Origin: a virus
Strand: one strand, 5' to 3'
Length of the DNA: 61,593 nucleotides
Virus record (IMG/VR): IMGVR_UViG_3300032288_002010
Coordinates: 1 to 61,593 of that record
This document shows positions 33,092-42,546 of this stretch, piece after piece. Each line of letters opens with the position of its first letter. Position 1 is the stretch's first letter. The notes beneath the pieces were generated by a model. That model worked only from the letters and a program-made list of their open reading frames with translations, searched no databases and had not been told where the DNA came from. Position numbers and translations under genes: made by a program.

Positions 33092-35083
33092 TTATTTAGC
33101 TATAAAATGTCCGTTGTTTTTTAATTCTTCGATTGACGAAAATTCAGTTAAAACTTCTTTTATGATACGAGCTTTGTCTTTGTCAAAAATGGTGTTTAAT
33201 ACTTTATACTTGTTATTTTCACGAAAATCAACCTCTATGTGCCACCAACCACCATTTATTATTTGTTTAATTTCTTTCTTAATCAAAATGTCATTTTCAT
33301 AAACACATATTTCATTTAGTTTATTGTCAATTTTATTATTAAAATTGCTCAAACATACAAATTTGTTTTGATTTGGAATAGGTAGAACAGTTAAATATTC
33401 ACACATAGAAAACATGTTAATTTCACTATTATTGAAAAAACTTTCTTCATTGTTTTTATAGTCAATGTATATATCTTTCTTTTTATGTATCAGTTTATTA
33501 TAATAAAATTGTTCAAGTCCATTTGATATGCCTGTTTCTTTTACAAATCTCTCATATGTGGTTGGAGTAAAGTACTCAAATAGTTCAAGATAGAAGTCTG
33601 TATTAATTGCATGAAATACCGTCTTTATAGTATCTCCCTCTAACGCTTTATCATAGAAGAAAAATCCTTTTTTTGTTTGCATGATATTTTTTATCATGTT
33701 TAATTGATTAAAATCTTTCTCAGATATAACAACGTCGTAATTAAACGCAAATACGTTTTTGTAACCAATCTTATTAGCAAAACCAATTCCATTATAATAA
33801 TTTAAAGCAACTCCTAATCCATGATATTTATCAGATCCACATGATGGTAGATAAACTTTTATATCATGATGTTGATTTACATATGTCCAATTTTTATAAA
33901 AATTATGAATCAATAATGGATTGTTTTTGTCGTAAACATAATAATCGGCTGCAGATTGTAATCTAGTACTAACTGGATAATGTGAGGATAAAATGACTTT
34001 ACATCCAAATTTTTTAATTTGTTCTATGGATTTTAAAGTTGTTTCTTCTATAATATCGTAATTTGGATGTGTGGAGATTACTGCTACAAACTCTTTTTCA
34101 TCAAAACGATCTATAGATTTATTTCCATACACAACATTACGAATTAAATTTACATTATTCTCGAAATTTGTTTCATTTAAATATGATACATTATCATAGC
34201 AGTTGTATCTATCTAGATATACAGGAAGATTATAAAATAGACTTGGTATATTATAAGCTATAGCTTCTTTGATAACGATAGGTGCTGTTTCTTTATCGTT
34301 AGCATGTCCACGACTGGTAAACAAAAATAAGTCCATACAACTATAAAAATTATGTACGTCTTTTCTCTCACCCCAGATTTTAACATTTTTTGGCAAATCT
34401 ATCAATAATGGTTCCCAATAGAATTTGAAATTATCTGCCATATTACCAACGCAATGAAATTGAATATTTTCACACTCCATCGATTTAGCATATTCAATGA
34501 ATTCTTTTTGATTTTTTCTTGGAGTAAATAATCCGACATGTAATACGTGTTTTTTCTTAGGATCAAGACCTAATTTTTTTAATCCATCTTCTCTTTTTTG
34601 ACGAGTTCTTACTTCAATTGGATACTCAATGACTTTTGATTTAACAGGAATAGATTTTACATTATTTTCTTGAAATTTGCTCACAAATGTAAAATGGTCT
34701 GGATACACCATCTTGGTAGATGGATTAAAACTACTATCATGTGATGTTTCAACTATAAAATATGATCTAGACACATCATATATTTTTGAAGAAATAGAAA
34801 AATCCATGAAATATTCCGGCATCTCTTCTAATGCAACTATATCCGGTTTTACTTTTTTAATTATAGTAATTAATTCTGATTTATCATTGCCTAAAACATA
34901 AAATCTATTCTTACATAGATTTTGAATCTGTTCTCTTTGTACTATCAACACACCACCTGTGTGATCATTATATTCTACACAATGTATTTCGTAATAATTA
35001 TTTAATGCTTGGATTTTTTTTAACAAAAATTGAGGCAAACCTCCTGTTGATAAGTGTGGAGATACAAATAACAATTTTTTCAT
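33092..35083 (-). CDS. Two-domain glycosyltransferase (GT4 plus unclassified C-terminal part)
   Basis: 663 aa. Residues 1-320 are a GT4 enzyme: LLFVSPHLSTGGLPQFLLKK, HVLHVGLFTPRKNQKEFIEY, IQFHCVGNMADN, LFLFTSRGHANDKETAP and IVIKEAIAYNIPSLFYN, with the Glu of the ExxxxxxE-like region. Residues 330-560 look like a second, GT-A-like sugar-transferase or glycan-binding fold (AVISTHPNYDIIEETTLKSI, INTDFYLELFEYFTP). The last 90 residues hold a strand module with GGWWHIEVDF, resembling GGWW/GWWG in the neighbouring BAHT-type protein. It lies 2 bases before the GT4-BAHT gene. Likely builds or extends the glycan. Donor and acceptor unknown. Confidence 0.75.
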   Translation of the reverse strand: MKKLLFVSPHLSTGGLPQFLLKKIQALNNYYEIHCVEYNDHTGGVLIVQREQIQNLCKNRFYVLGNDKSELITIIKKVKPDIVALEEMPEYFMDFSISSKIYDVSRSYFIVETSHDSSFNPSTKMVYPDHFTFVSKFQENNVKSIPVKSKVIEYPIEVRTRQKREDGLKKLGLDPKKKHVLHVGLFTPRKNQKEFIEYAKSMECENIQFHCVGNMADNFKFYWEPLLIDLPKNVKIWGERKDVHNFYSCMDLFLFTSRGHANDKETAPIVIKEAIAYNIPSLFYNLPVYLDRYNCYDNVSYLNETNFENNVNLIRNVVYGNKSIDRFDEKEFVAVISTHPNYDIIEETTLKSIEQIKKFGCKVILSSHYPVSTRLQSAADYYVYDKNNPLLIHNFYKNWTYVNQHHDIKVYLPSCGSDKYHGLGVALNYYNGIGFANKIGYKNVFAFNYDVVISEKDFNQLNMIKNIMQTKKGFFFYDKALEGDTIKTVFHAINTDFYLELFEYFTPTTYERFVKETGISNGLEQFYYNKLIHKKKDIYIDYKNNEESFFNNSEINMFSMCEYLTVLPIPNQNKFVCLSNFNNKIDNKLNEICVYENDILIKKEIKQIINGGWWHIEVDFRENNKYKVLNTIFDKDKARIIKEVLTEFSSIEELKNNGHFIAK

Positions 35084-35084
35084 A

Positions 35085-38000
35085 TTACTTATATATTACT
35101 TTGCTAAATCCGTTGTCTTTTTTTATTTCGATCTGGTTATCAACCATGTCTCTCATTTGATCCAAGTGGCTAATAATCCAGATAAAATCAAATTGATGTT
35201 TTAAGTAATTAAATAAAGCACCCATCTGACCAAGATGATCACTGTCAGCACATCCAAATCCTTCATCGATACAGATAATATTGGGTCTTGGTAAATTACT
35301 GATATTAATCAATGCAACTCTGATGGCTAATCCACTAATAAACTTTTCCATACCACTAGCCATTTCCAATGGCCATTGTCTGTCATCATAAATGATGTTG
35401 GTCATAATGTTCTTACCATCGGTTTGCAAAGATATAGTAAATTCTACCAACTGATGGAGAATATTATTCACTTCCTTTTCAATTTCTGGAAGAGTCTTGG
35501 TTATGATTTCATATGGAATACCATCTCGACTAATAATATTGGTATATAGCTTGTAAGCCTCATAAGAATCTTCAAGTTCTTTCACCTTATTTAGTTGATC
35601 TGTAGTATTCTTATATTGAAGTTCTAACTTTCCCTTCTCAGTTGATGCAGAAAACAATTTATTGTTGATGTTTTTAATATCTGATTCTACGTTCTTAATT
35701 AGAGTCTTAACCTCAGTAATTTCTTTCAACAATTTAGAGTTGTTCTCAATGATATCTTTGTTCTTGTAAAATATATCAATATTGTCAACAACAGACTTCA
35801 AGTTATTTTGACGAGTAATTAATACATTTTCATCACGTAATACCGCATTGGATAGAACTTCCTTTGATTTTTCCAACTTAACTTTTTCAGAATCAATTCG
35901 TTGACATTCTTTATATTTAAATTCTATGTCACCAAAAGACTCCAATTTAACCTTGATAGAATTATATTCATCCATCAACGCTTTACCTTTATTTTTGTCT
36001 AGTTCAATTTCCTCTTTGGTTTTAATTGCGTCTTTTACGAAGACGTTATTTACGCAATAACTACAATTAGGATCGTACTTGTGATCTTCTAGTTTTTTAA
36101 GTTTATCAATTTTATTTTTGACTACAACTTTCAACTTTTCTAATTCAGAAGACTTCTTAGCCTCTTCATCTTTACAAGATCTATATTGTTCATATTCAAC
36201 TTCGATATTTTCACAAGATTTCAAAGATGCAGATAGTTGACTCAGTTGAGTATCAATCTCAATAATCTTATTCTTTTTATCACTAATATCAGTTTGAATA
36301 GAATCAATCTTAGTTTTCAAATCAGATTGTTCTTTTTCCAAAGATGTAATGTCAAAATCAAACGTTGTAGTTTTGACAATATCATTGGATAATTCTAGCA
36401 GTTTATTATTCTGTAATTCCTTATCTGATTCATATCTTTTAATCTCATTATTAAATTCTGAGATTTTAATATTATTTGAATCAATACTACCAGACACATT
36501 TTGCAATTGTTCTACTAATTGTTCTTTGCTGATATTTTTAAGAAGGGTATTAGTCTCTTTAAACTTGTCATTTGCGATTGTGTACAATTGATCAAAGATG
36601 TTTAATCCCATAAATTGACACAATAGATCCTTACGTTCAGTTTGACCTAAATCAATAAATGATCCAGTCTTGCTATTTTGAATGCTAAGAACCGTTAGAA
36701 TAAAATCTTCGTATGTACCAACATAATCACGAATGATATCATTGGTATTACGACGAGCTTCTCCATTCAATGGTACTTCATTTCCGCCTTCCTTCTTATA
36801 GAATTTAACTTCTACCTTAACATTACCTTTTTTATCAGCTTTACCTTCACGTTCGATAAAATAGTCTACACCATTTACTTCAAAGTTAAACTTGCAACGA
36901 AAACTCATTTTCTGAGTATTCAATACGTGAGATGCTTTATATCCTTTACTGAACTTATCAAATACGCAAAAGGCCAGTGCATCCATAATACTAGATTTAC
37001 CACTCGCATTTGGTGCAAACAATCCAATAGCACCTTTTAACTTTGTAAAGTCAATATAATTACCCTCTCCATAACTAAACATATTATCAAACTCAAAAGT
37101 CTTTGGTTTCCAACGAATGTTCTTTGGAGCCTTATCTTTTGGAATACTATTGTTTATAGATTTATTTAAATCTTTAACCTTTTCAATGAGATTGCTTGTA
37201 ACTTTCTTTTGTACAAGGTTATCTTCAATGAGTTTATTTTGGTAATCAACATCGAATATGTTATGTACATCAAATATCTGACCATTCTTTAGGGTCATAT
37301 CAATCGATTGTTCATCAACTCTGATAAAGGTACTCTCTATGATTTCACATTTAGTTACCAAATCATTCATCACCTCTTTTACTTGTGATGGAATAGTTTC
37401 ATAACACATAGTTCTAACACGAGCCTTCTTTGGAATATCAGAAACATCGGTTACTAACTTACCTTTATTGATTTCGATAGTATAAAATCCATAGTCATTC
37501 AATAATTCATAATGTTTGAATACTCTGCGCTTTAAATCCCAAAGCAAAAATCCATGACCTTTTAAATCTTCACCATGATTTTGTTGAACCATAGATCCAG
37601 CATAAACAATAATAGGTTTTTGATTGATATCATCAAACTCTTGTAAGATCTGGTGCTTATGAATATCACCCAACATGGCCATATGATGACCGTCAAATAG
37701 TTCGTTGGTGATTGATCTACTACTAACTGTGTATCCAACATCAGTCACGGCATTATTTACTGGTCCATGAAATAAAGCGATGTGGTGATCAGTTTCATTT
37801 TTATACCTTGTAGGAATGGTATTATAGTTTGTATACTTATCTGGATCATCAAATACACTGAAATTATTAAACAAGATGTTCTCATAACGAAATACATCAG
37901 AATCCTTCAGATAAAATAGATTTGGATGATTTAAAGCATCAACAATTGGAGTTAAACAATCCAATCTAGATTTATTTGCTAATGTAGCATCATGATTACC

Positions 38001-38273
38001 TGCGGTAAGAATAGTTGGAATTCTATCTGCACAATTCTTAAGAAAGTCACTACCAATTTTTACACACTCAGGACTAAGATCCGACTTATTATGAAATACG
38101 TCTCCGGCGATAACTAATACAGCATTAGTTACCTTTTTTACTTTGTCAAGAGAATCGTATAATTTTTTAAAAATCGAAGTATATTCATCGTGTCGTTTAG
38201 TCAAACGAATATGAATATCTGCGATATGAACGACATTATCGATCTTCTGATTTGTGTTTTTTAATACTATCAT
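35085..38273 (-). CDS. Single-chain Mre11-Rad50 (gp47-gp46) recombination nuclease
   Basis: 1062 aa containing both subunits that T4 makes from two genes. Residues 1-360 are the Mre11/SbcD/gp47 phosphoesterase: HIADIHIR (Asp19, His21), IAGDVFHNKSD (Asp58, His61), TAGNHDA (Asn93, His94), ALFHGP and LGDIHKHQ. Residues 385-1062 are the Rad50/SbcC/gp46 ATPase: Walker A FAPNASGKSS (420-428), a Q-loop region VLSIQNSKTGSF, long coiled coils, a zinc hook CSYC at about 738-741, signature MASGMEKFISGLA, Walker B NIICIDEGFGCAD and switch IISHLDQ. All catalytic motifs are intact and no stop interrupts them. It processes DNA ends for recombination-dependent replication. The start overlaps the primase stop by 4 bases. 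Confidence 0.93.
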   Translation of the reverse strand: MIVLKNTNQKIDNVVHIADIHIRLTKRHDEYTSIFKKLYDSLDKVKKVTNAVLVIAGDVFHNKSDLSPECVKIGSDFLKNCADRIPTILTAGNHDATLANKSRLDCLTPIVDALNHPNLFYLKDSDVFRYENILFNNFSVFDDPDKYTNYNTIPTRYKNETDHHIALFHGPVNNAVTDVGYTVSSRSITNELFDGHHMAMLGDIHKHQILQEFDDINQKPIIVYAGSMVQQNHGEDLKGHGFLLWDLKRRVFKHYELLNDYGFYTIEINKGKLVTDVSDIPKKARVRTMCYETIPSQVKEVMNDLVTKCEIIESTFIRVDEQSIDMTLKNGQIFDVHNIFDVDYQNKLIEDNLVQKKVTSNLIEKVKDLNKSINNSIPKDKAPKNIRWKPKTFEFDNMFSYGEGNYIDFTKLKGAIGLFAPNASGKSSIMDALAFCVFDKFSKGYKASHVLNTQKMSFRCKFNFEVNGVDYFIEREGKADKKGNVKVEVKFYKKEGGNEVPLNGEARRNTNDIIRDYVGTYEDFILTVLSIQNSKTGSFIDLGQTERKDLLCQFMGLNIFDQLYTIANDKFKETNTLLKNISKEQLVEQLQNVSGSIDSNNIKISEFNNEIKRYESDKELQNNKLLELSNDIVKTTTFDFDITSLEKEQSDLKTKIDSIQTDISDKKNKIIEIDTQLSQLSASLKSCENIEVEYEQYRSCKDEEAKKSSELEKLKVVVKNKIDKLKKLEDHKYDPNCSYCVNNVFVKDAIKTKEEIELDKNKGKALMDEYNSIKVKLESFGDIEFKYKECQRIDSEKVKLEKSKEVLSNAVLRDENVLITRQNNLKSVVDNIDIFYKNKDIIENNSKLLKEITEVKTLIKNVESDIKNINNKLFSASTEKGKLELQYKNTTDQLNKVKELEDSYEAYKLYTNIISRDGIPYEIITKTLPEIEKEVNNILHQLVEFTISLQTDGKNIMTNIIYDDRQWPLEMASGMEKFISGLAIRVALINISNLPRPNIICIDEGFGCADSDHLGQMGALFNYLKHQFDFIWIISHLDQMRDMVDNQIEIKKDNGFSKVIYK

Positions 38274-39184
38274 AAAATGGTTTTAAGCTTCAGACTATAC
38301 AAGTCACTTTCTGTTAGTCTATCACAACTATCTATAAACTGCCAAGTTTTTTTATGACCAATTTCATTTGGGTCTTTACCCTCAAGTCGAATCAAATAAG
38401 TATCTATATTATTTTGTAGGAGAAAATCACAGATTCTTAGACTTGATTGTAATGCATCGTTATCCAACAATACATTTACTCTCGGAGGTCTACATGACAT
38501 CAACTTAATTTTCAGTTTATTAGACAAGTTCTTACCAAACAATGGAATAGCGTTGTATTTAACTGCAAATGCATCAAATACACCTTCTACTAAAGTTAAT
38601 GGCTGATTGAAATCAGTATACAATTCAAATCCAACAATATCTTTTGTAGCTTCACACAATCGATACTTCATCTTACTCTCATAGAAATCCCGTCCACAAT
38701 AGAAATTCAAATTTCCACCATCATCGTAAGACGGCACAACTATTCTATTTCTAAAATTACCATCTGAACAATATCCTATATTATATCTTACTATTTCGTG
38801 GATTGTTAAACCTCGTTTAAAACAATACGAAAGTGCGTGTTTATACTCAATATCAGAGTTATCTTTATATAATGGCTTGAATCCCTCAGGCAACATCAAC
38901 TTAATTTCAGTCTTATTCGATGTGTCATGTTTAATTTTATGTTTACATAGTAATTCAAAATATTCTTTAGGAGCGCCAATCTTTTTAAGAAGAGTAGAAA
39001 AACTCTTTCCACTGAAGTTACAAACCCAACAATGATAATAACCAGTGGTGGTGTTAATATTCAGTTTTCTTTTATAATGTTTGCAGTTTGGACAGAAAAA
39101 TAGAGCTTCCTCACCACCTTTTTGTATGGATGGTTTGTGCTTGAACAACTTTGTAAGCGTATCTATTACGGAAATTTCTAACAT
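38270..39184 (-). CDS. DNA primase (DnaG-type, gp61-like)
   Basis: 304 aa. N-terminal zinc-binding domain: Cys31, Cys34 (FFCPNCKHY) and Cys52, Cys55 (YYHCWVCNF), which recognises the priming site. The central segment contains FKPLYKDNSDIEYKHALSYC and RIVVPSYDDGGNLNFYCGR. The TOPRIM catalytic part follows, with the Glu in LTLVEGVFDAFAV, the LFGKNLSNKLKIKLM helix and the acidic pair in VNVLLDNDALQ. Short for DnaG, close to the T4 gp61 size (342 aa). It makes RNA primers for lagging-strand synthesis with a helicase (not in the window). Coupled to the nuclease gene by a 4-base overlap and to the RuvC-like gene by a 38-base gap. Confidence 0.88.
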   Translation of the reverse strand: MLEISVIDTLTKLFKHKPSIQKGGEEALFFCPNCKHYKRKLNINTTTGYYHCWVCNFSGKSFSTLLKKIGAPKEYFELLCKHKIKHDTSNKTEIKLMLPEGFKPLYKDNSDIEYKHALSYCFKRGLTIHEIVRYNIGYCSDGNFRNRIVVPSYDDGGNLNFYCGRDFYESKMKYRLCEATKDIVGFELYTDFNQPLTLVEGVFDAFAVKYNAIPLFGKNLSNKLKIKLMSCRPPRVNVLLDNDALQSSLRICDFLLQNNIDTYLIRLEGKDPNEIGHKKTWQFIDSCDRLTESDLYSLKLKTIL

Positions 39185-39222
39185 AACGTCTCGTCATGAT
39201 TATACGACGAATATTTTAAACA

Positions 39223-39735
39223 TCAAGTTATTTTATAAAGAGAACAAACTATTCCGTCGTACATATCACCATTTTTTTCATCCCAATTGCCTTTTTTGTT
39301 CAATACAGAAAATTTAGTGACTTCTGGAATTAACTTTTCTAGCTCTATCTTGACAAAATCTTTTGACTTGACACCCTTGATTCTGCATTTGCCAAATAAC
39401 TGCTTTCTCATAGTATTTACAGACAACAAATTTACTTTTACTTTAAAATGTTCTTCTATAATATAAGCAAAAACCGCATTGTGTCTAGCTAGTGTAATGA
39501 TAACTTGTTGTGAAGTAAATCCGCCGGCAAATCCACTTAAAGCTGCTTCTAGGTTAATATATCCAACCTGTTTCATCAGCTTATTTTTTTCTAATATCTC
39601 TATAACATGATAAGTTTTTTCCTTGGTGGTTTCAAATTTTTTAGTGTCTATAAAACCAGCATCAAGAACTTTACCATTTTCAGAAAACGCCCAACCCGTA
39701 ACAGACGTTGAAGAGTCTAATCCTAATATAACCAT
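39223..39735 (-). CDS. RuvC-like Holliday junction nuclease
   Basis: 170 aa, RNase H-fold RuvC family. Candidate acidic active-site residues are Asp7 (VILGLDSSTSVTGWAF), Glu63 (INLEAALSGFAGG) and Asp160 with Asp157 near the C-terminus (GDMYDGIVCSLY), in the order and spacing usual for RuvC. The middle holds basic residues (KQLFGKCRIKGVKSKDF). T4 itself uses gp49 (endonuclease VII) for this job. Many other T4-like phages carry a RuvC type. It lies at the head of the replication/recombination genes and would resolve branched DNA before packaging. Confidence 0.82.
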   Translation of the reverse strand: MVILGLDSSTSVTGWAFSENGKVLDAGFIDTKKFETTKEKTYHVIEILEKNKLMKQVGYINLEAALSGFAGGFTSQQVIITLARHNAVFAYIIEEHFKVKVNLLSVNTMRKQLFGKCRIKGVKSKDFVKIELEKLIPEVTKFSVLNKKGNWDEKNGDMYDGIVCSLYKIT

Positions 39736-39747
39736 TTAGAATATATA

Positions 39748-40065
39748 TCAACGATTAATCACTGCGCTACCATATTTTGTAGAACTGAAACCCTTTAGAT
39801 ATACAGATTGTTGGCGAGAGTTTGATCCATCACCAACGTCTTTGAATTCACTTTGTTGCAATCCCATTTGTAACTTGAAACCTTTAGTCTTGGTATAATT
39901 GGTTTCAAAGGTGCTTCCACCCAATGAAATTTCATTGGCGCCACTGGTCTTAACGTTTTGTTGAACATTAAACGCACCACCGGCTTTTTGAGTCTTGTAT
40001 CTATCAGCTAGGCTGACTTTACTAGATTCACGATCAATTACTTTACTATCAGATGAGGTTGCCAT
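39748..40065 (-). CDS. Small unknown protein after the propeller adhesin
   Basis: 105 aa, polar, rich in Ser, Lys, Gly and Gln, no hydrophobic segment. It begins MATSSDSKVIDRESSKVSLA and contains GGAFNVQQNVKTSGANEISL and QMGLQQSEFKDVGDG, which look largely disordered with a few strands. A clear Shine-Dalgarno (AAGGAT) precedes the ATG, in the 27-base gap after the propeller gene. No family recognised. A small virion or tail-fibre accessory protein is plausible because it ends the fibre gene block. Confidence 0.5.
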   Translation of the reverse strand: MATSSDSKVIDRESSKVSLADRYKTQKAGGAFNVQQNVKTSGANEISLGGSTFETNYTKTKGFKLQMGLQQSEFKDVGDGSNSRQQSVYLKGFSSTKYGSAVINR

Positions 40066-40092
40066 ATTTTATCCTTATAATAATAAATATAA

Positions 40093-42546
40093 TTAAGTAT
40101 CCCATTTAACAGCAATATTAATAGGCAACTCACCACTATTTTTAATTGGTTGTGCCAATTTAGCTATTGCCACTAAATCCGCACCACTATACAATCCTAC
40201 TTGAGTAATATATGGTGCTAAATAAGATCCGGTTGGATCAAAAGATGAACTATATTGGTAATTAAAGAAATCCTTCTTAATATAATCTTTATTACCTTTT
40301 CCAGTATTTGTATCCAAGAACTTAATCATTCCATCGTATGTATTTCGTTTACTATTAGGATTAATATAGTTTTTGTAATTTTGAAAAGTAAGGTTGTTTA
40401 TAAAATATTTCCAAATAGCATTACCATCTTGGAAATCTACCTTACCATCACCATTAACATCAAAATTCTTAGTTGCCAAAATACACTTCAATGGTTCAGT
40501 CAATTTATTATCTTGGAATTTTGATCCTTGAATATAAGATGCATATGGTGTGGTAACATCATACGATCCCGAATAAAAAGAAAGAATGCTGGTTTCAACA
40601 TCACCTGATACCATCGTATTCCACCATTGTTCACTTCTAGGACTTGTTATTTTATAATTTATGTATCTTAAGATAAGATCTAAGTTATTGAAATCGAAAT
40701 CGGTCTTATTAACAATTCCATAATTAATCACACTGCCGGTTACAGCCGTTGGGTTTGTTGAAATGTTAAACTCACCTGGTTCAACAGTACAAATGTATTG
40801 TTTTTCATTCAATTGAATCAAACTTTCGTAATCCATGTATATGTACGACTCGTTAGGATTTGCTGGATTTCTAGCTATTAAATTTAAACCACTACCAGTA
40901 TTATTAATAACGACTCGGTTATTATTGTAAAATACATTTCCAACGTTAAAATTCTTTTGAAGATCGGATGAATTATAAATAAAAACACTTCCTTCAATTG
41001 CTGTATATGGTGAGTCAGGAACTTCCTCACATAGTGCAACATACACAGGAGCTCCTGTATCTGTAGTAACCGATTGTTCTATTTGAAGAAATATTACACT
41101 TGATGTAACATCACATCCTTCGGCATAATAAGAAGATGTTAATTTATAATTAGCATCCGCCATACTTCCAGATTCCGTAATATATGGTGTGTTTAAATAA
41201 TAATCTCTCAATAGTGGTATAGGAGATCCTATTACCAGATTGTTTCCATAGATTGAAACGGCACTTCCAAATGCTTGAAATGGACTATTATCACTTTCCT
41301 TACGTTTAGAAATAGGATAATCGGTCATTTTTACTAAGCTAGATCCTGTGACAGAATAGTACAATACTTGACCTAAGAAGGTTGACGCTCCAAAATCATT
41401 TGCGTCGGAAATATTTTCATAAAAATTCAAAGACCCAGATATAAAGAGCGATGAGAATGGAGAGTATCTTTTTGGAGAACCAATTAATATATTATTATCA
41501 TATACACATACAGATTGTCCTAACAAATTATCTTTGAACGTATTTTCATCTCCATAAAGTTTTGATATTAAATTGTAACTACCAGTTGGCTTTTCATCAC
41601 ACGGATTTGTAGAATATACATAAAAAGCGCCTCTTTGTCTTTGAATGGTTGATCCTGAGTATTCATAATAAACCAAATCATTTGGTGATCCCACTACAAT
41701 AATCTTATCATAAATAGAAACTGAATGGCCATAGTTAGAATTTAATAATGATACTGGATACCAATTAAACACGCTATTTTCAACAGAAAGCGATCCTGTT
41801 ACCTGCACAAATGTTTGCTTTAATCCCCAACCGCCGGACGACGATTGATATAGATAAACTCTAGATTGAGACAATTGATTACTTCCAATAACAATTCTAT
41901 TTTGATTTTTTTTATCAAACGAAACGGAATATCCAAAACCTCGTTGTTTAGGGTATAAAGTTGGATCTGGAGTCAGAACAGACTCTAACTTGTATTTAGA
42001 AGCAGAAAATTGATAAATATACACTCCACCACGGTTACTATTATCAGATGGAGAACCAATGGCAAGATATTTATTGGTTATACTAACAGATGTGCCAAAA
42101 GAATTTGATCCAGTAAGTGTAACCAATGGTGTGTTTGAATAAGTTTGTGTATTAATACTTTCATCTACACAATTATTATCTGCTACGAGAGCACCACTCA
42201 CAACATTATAGTTGGAGTCAATAACGTATACATCAACAAAGGAACCTTTTGTAACACTAGCTGATAGCACACTATTACCTACGGCTAAAAAGTAATCGGA
42301 TAGATCTACAGATTCACCAAAACGAGTACTATAAATTGTTTGTCCACTTAAACTTTTTGTAAATGTGTATGATGAAGAATAATTGGAATTAAAAGTATCA
42401 CGTTTGATTAATTTAACTTCACCGATTCTATAAAATCCCTCTGCTGGATCATAATCATGAGTAGGAGGATTTCCAACTGCGATGTAATTGTCATTGGCTG
42501 AAACAGAAGTTCCATATCTCTCGTTATATATGTTAGTAAGACTCAT
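40093..42546 (-). CDS. FG-GAP propeller tail-fibre/adhesin with dockerin-like loop
   Basis: 817 aa. The first about 470 residues contain at least six repeats of the form FGxSVSxxxxxLxIGSP: RYGTSVSANDNYIAVGNP, RFGESVDLSDYFLAVGN, SFGTSVSITNKYLAIGSP, GFGYSVSFDKK, YGHSVSIYDKIIVVGSP, LGQSVCVYDNNILIGSP and FGSAVSIYGNNLVIGSP. These are FG-GAP/integrin-type blades predicted to close into a beta propeller. Residues about 700-715 hold DVNGDGKVDFQDG, a dockerin/EF-hand calcium loop. The C-terminus YITQVGLYSGADLVAIAKLA resembles that of the 364-aa protein nearby. It lies in the fibre block and starts 4 bases inside the 226-aa gene. Receptor binding is the likely role, by inference. Confidence 0.72.
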   Translation of the reverse strand: MSLTNIYNERYGTSVSANDNYIAVGNPPTHDYDPAEGFYRIGEVKLIKRDTFNSNYSSSYTFTKSLSGQTIYSTRFGESVDLSDYFLAVGNSVLSASVTKGSFVDVYVIDSNYNVVSGALVADNNCVDESINTQTYSNTPLVTLTGSNSFGTSVSITNKYLAIGSPSDNSNRGGVYIYQFSASKYKLESVLTPDPTLYPKQRGFGYSVSFDKKNQNRIVIGSNQLSQSRVYLYQSSSGGWGLKQTFVQVTGSLSVENSVFNWYPVSLLNSNYGHSVSIYDKIIVVGSPNDLVYYEYSGSTIQRQRGAFYVYSTNPCDEKPTGSYNLISKLYGDENTFKDNLLGQSVCVYDNNILIGSPKRYSPFSSLFISGSLNFYENISDANDFGASTFLGQVLYYSVTGSSLVKMTDYPISKRKESDNSPFQAFGSAVSIYGNNLVIGSPIPLLRDYYLNTPYITESGSMADANYKLTSSYYAEGCDVTSSVIFLQIEQSVTTDTGAPVYVALCEEVPDSPYTAIEGSVFIYNSSDLQKNFNVGNVFYNNNRVVINNTGSGLNLIARNPANPNESYIYMDYESLIQLNEKQYICTVEPGEFNISTNPTAVTGSVINYGIVNKTDFDFNNLDLILRYINYKITSPRSEQWWNTMVSGDVETSILSFYSGSYDVTTPYASYIQGSKFQDNKLTEPLKCILATKNFDVNGDGKVDFQDGNAIWKYFINNLTFQNYKNYINPNSKRNTYDGMIKFLDTNTGKGNKDYIKKDFFNYQYSSSFDPTGSYLAPYITQVGLYSGADLVAIAKLAQPIKNSGELPINIAVKWDT

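Noticed and set aside
40255-40524. Plus-strand Ile-rich frame within the propeller gene
   Set aside because: Shadow of an AT-rich coding region; no start signal or family resemblance.
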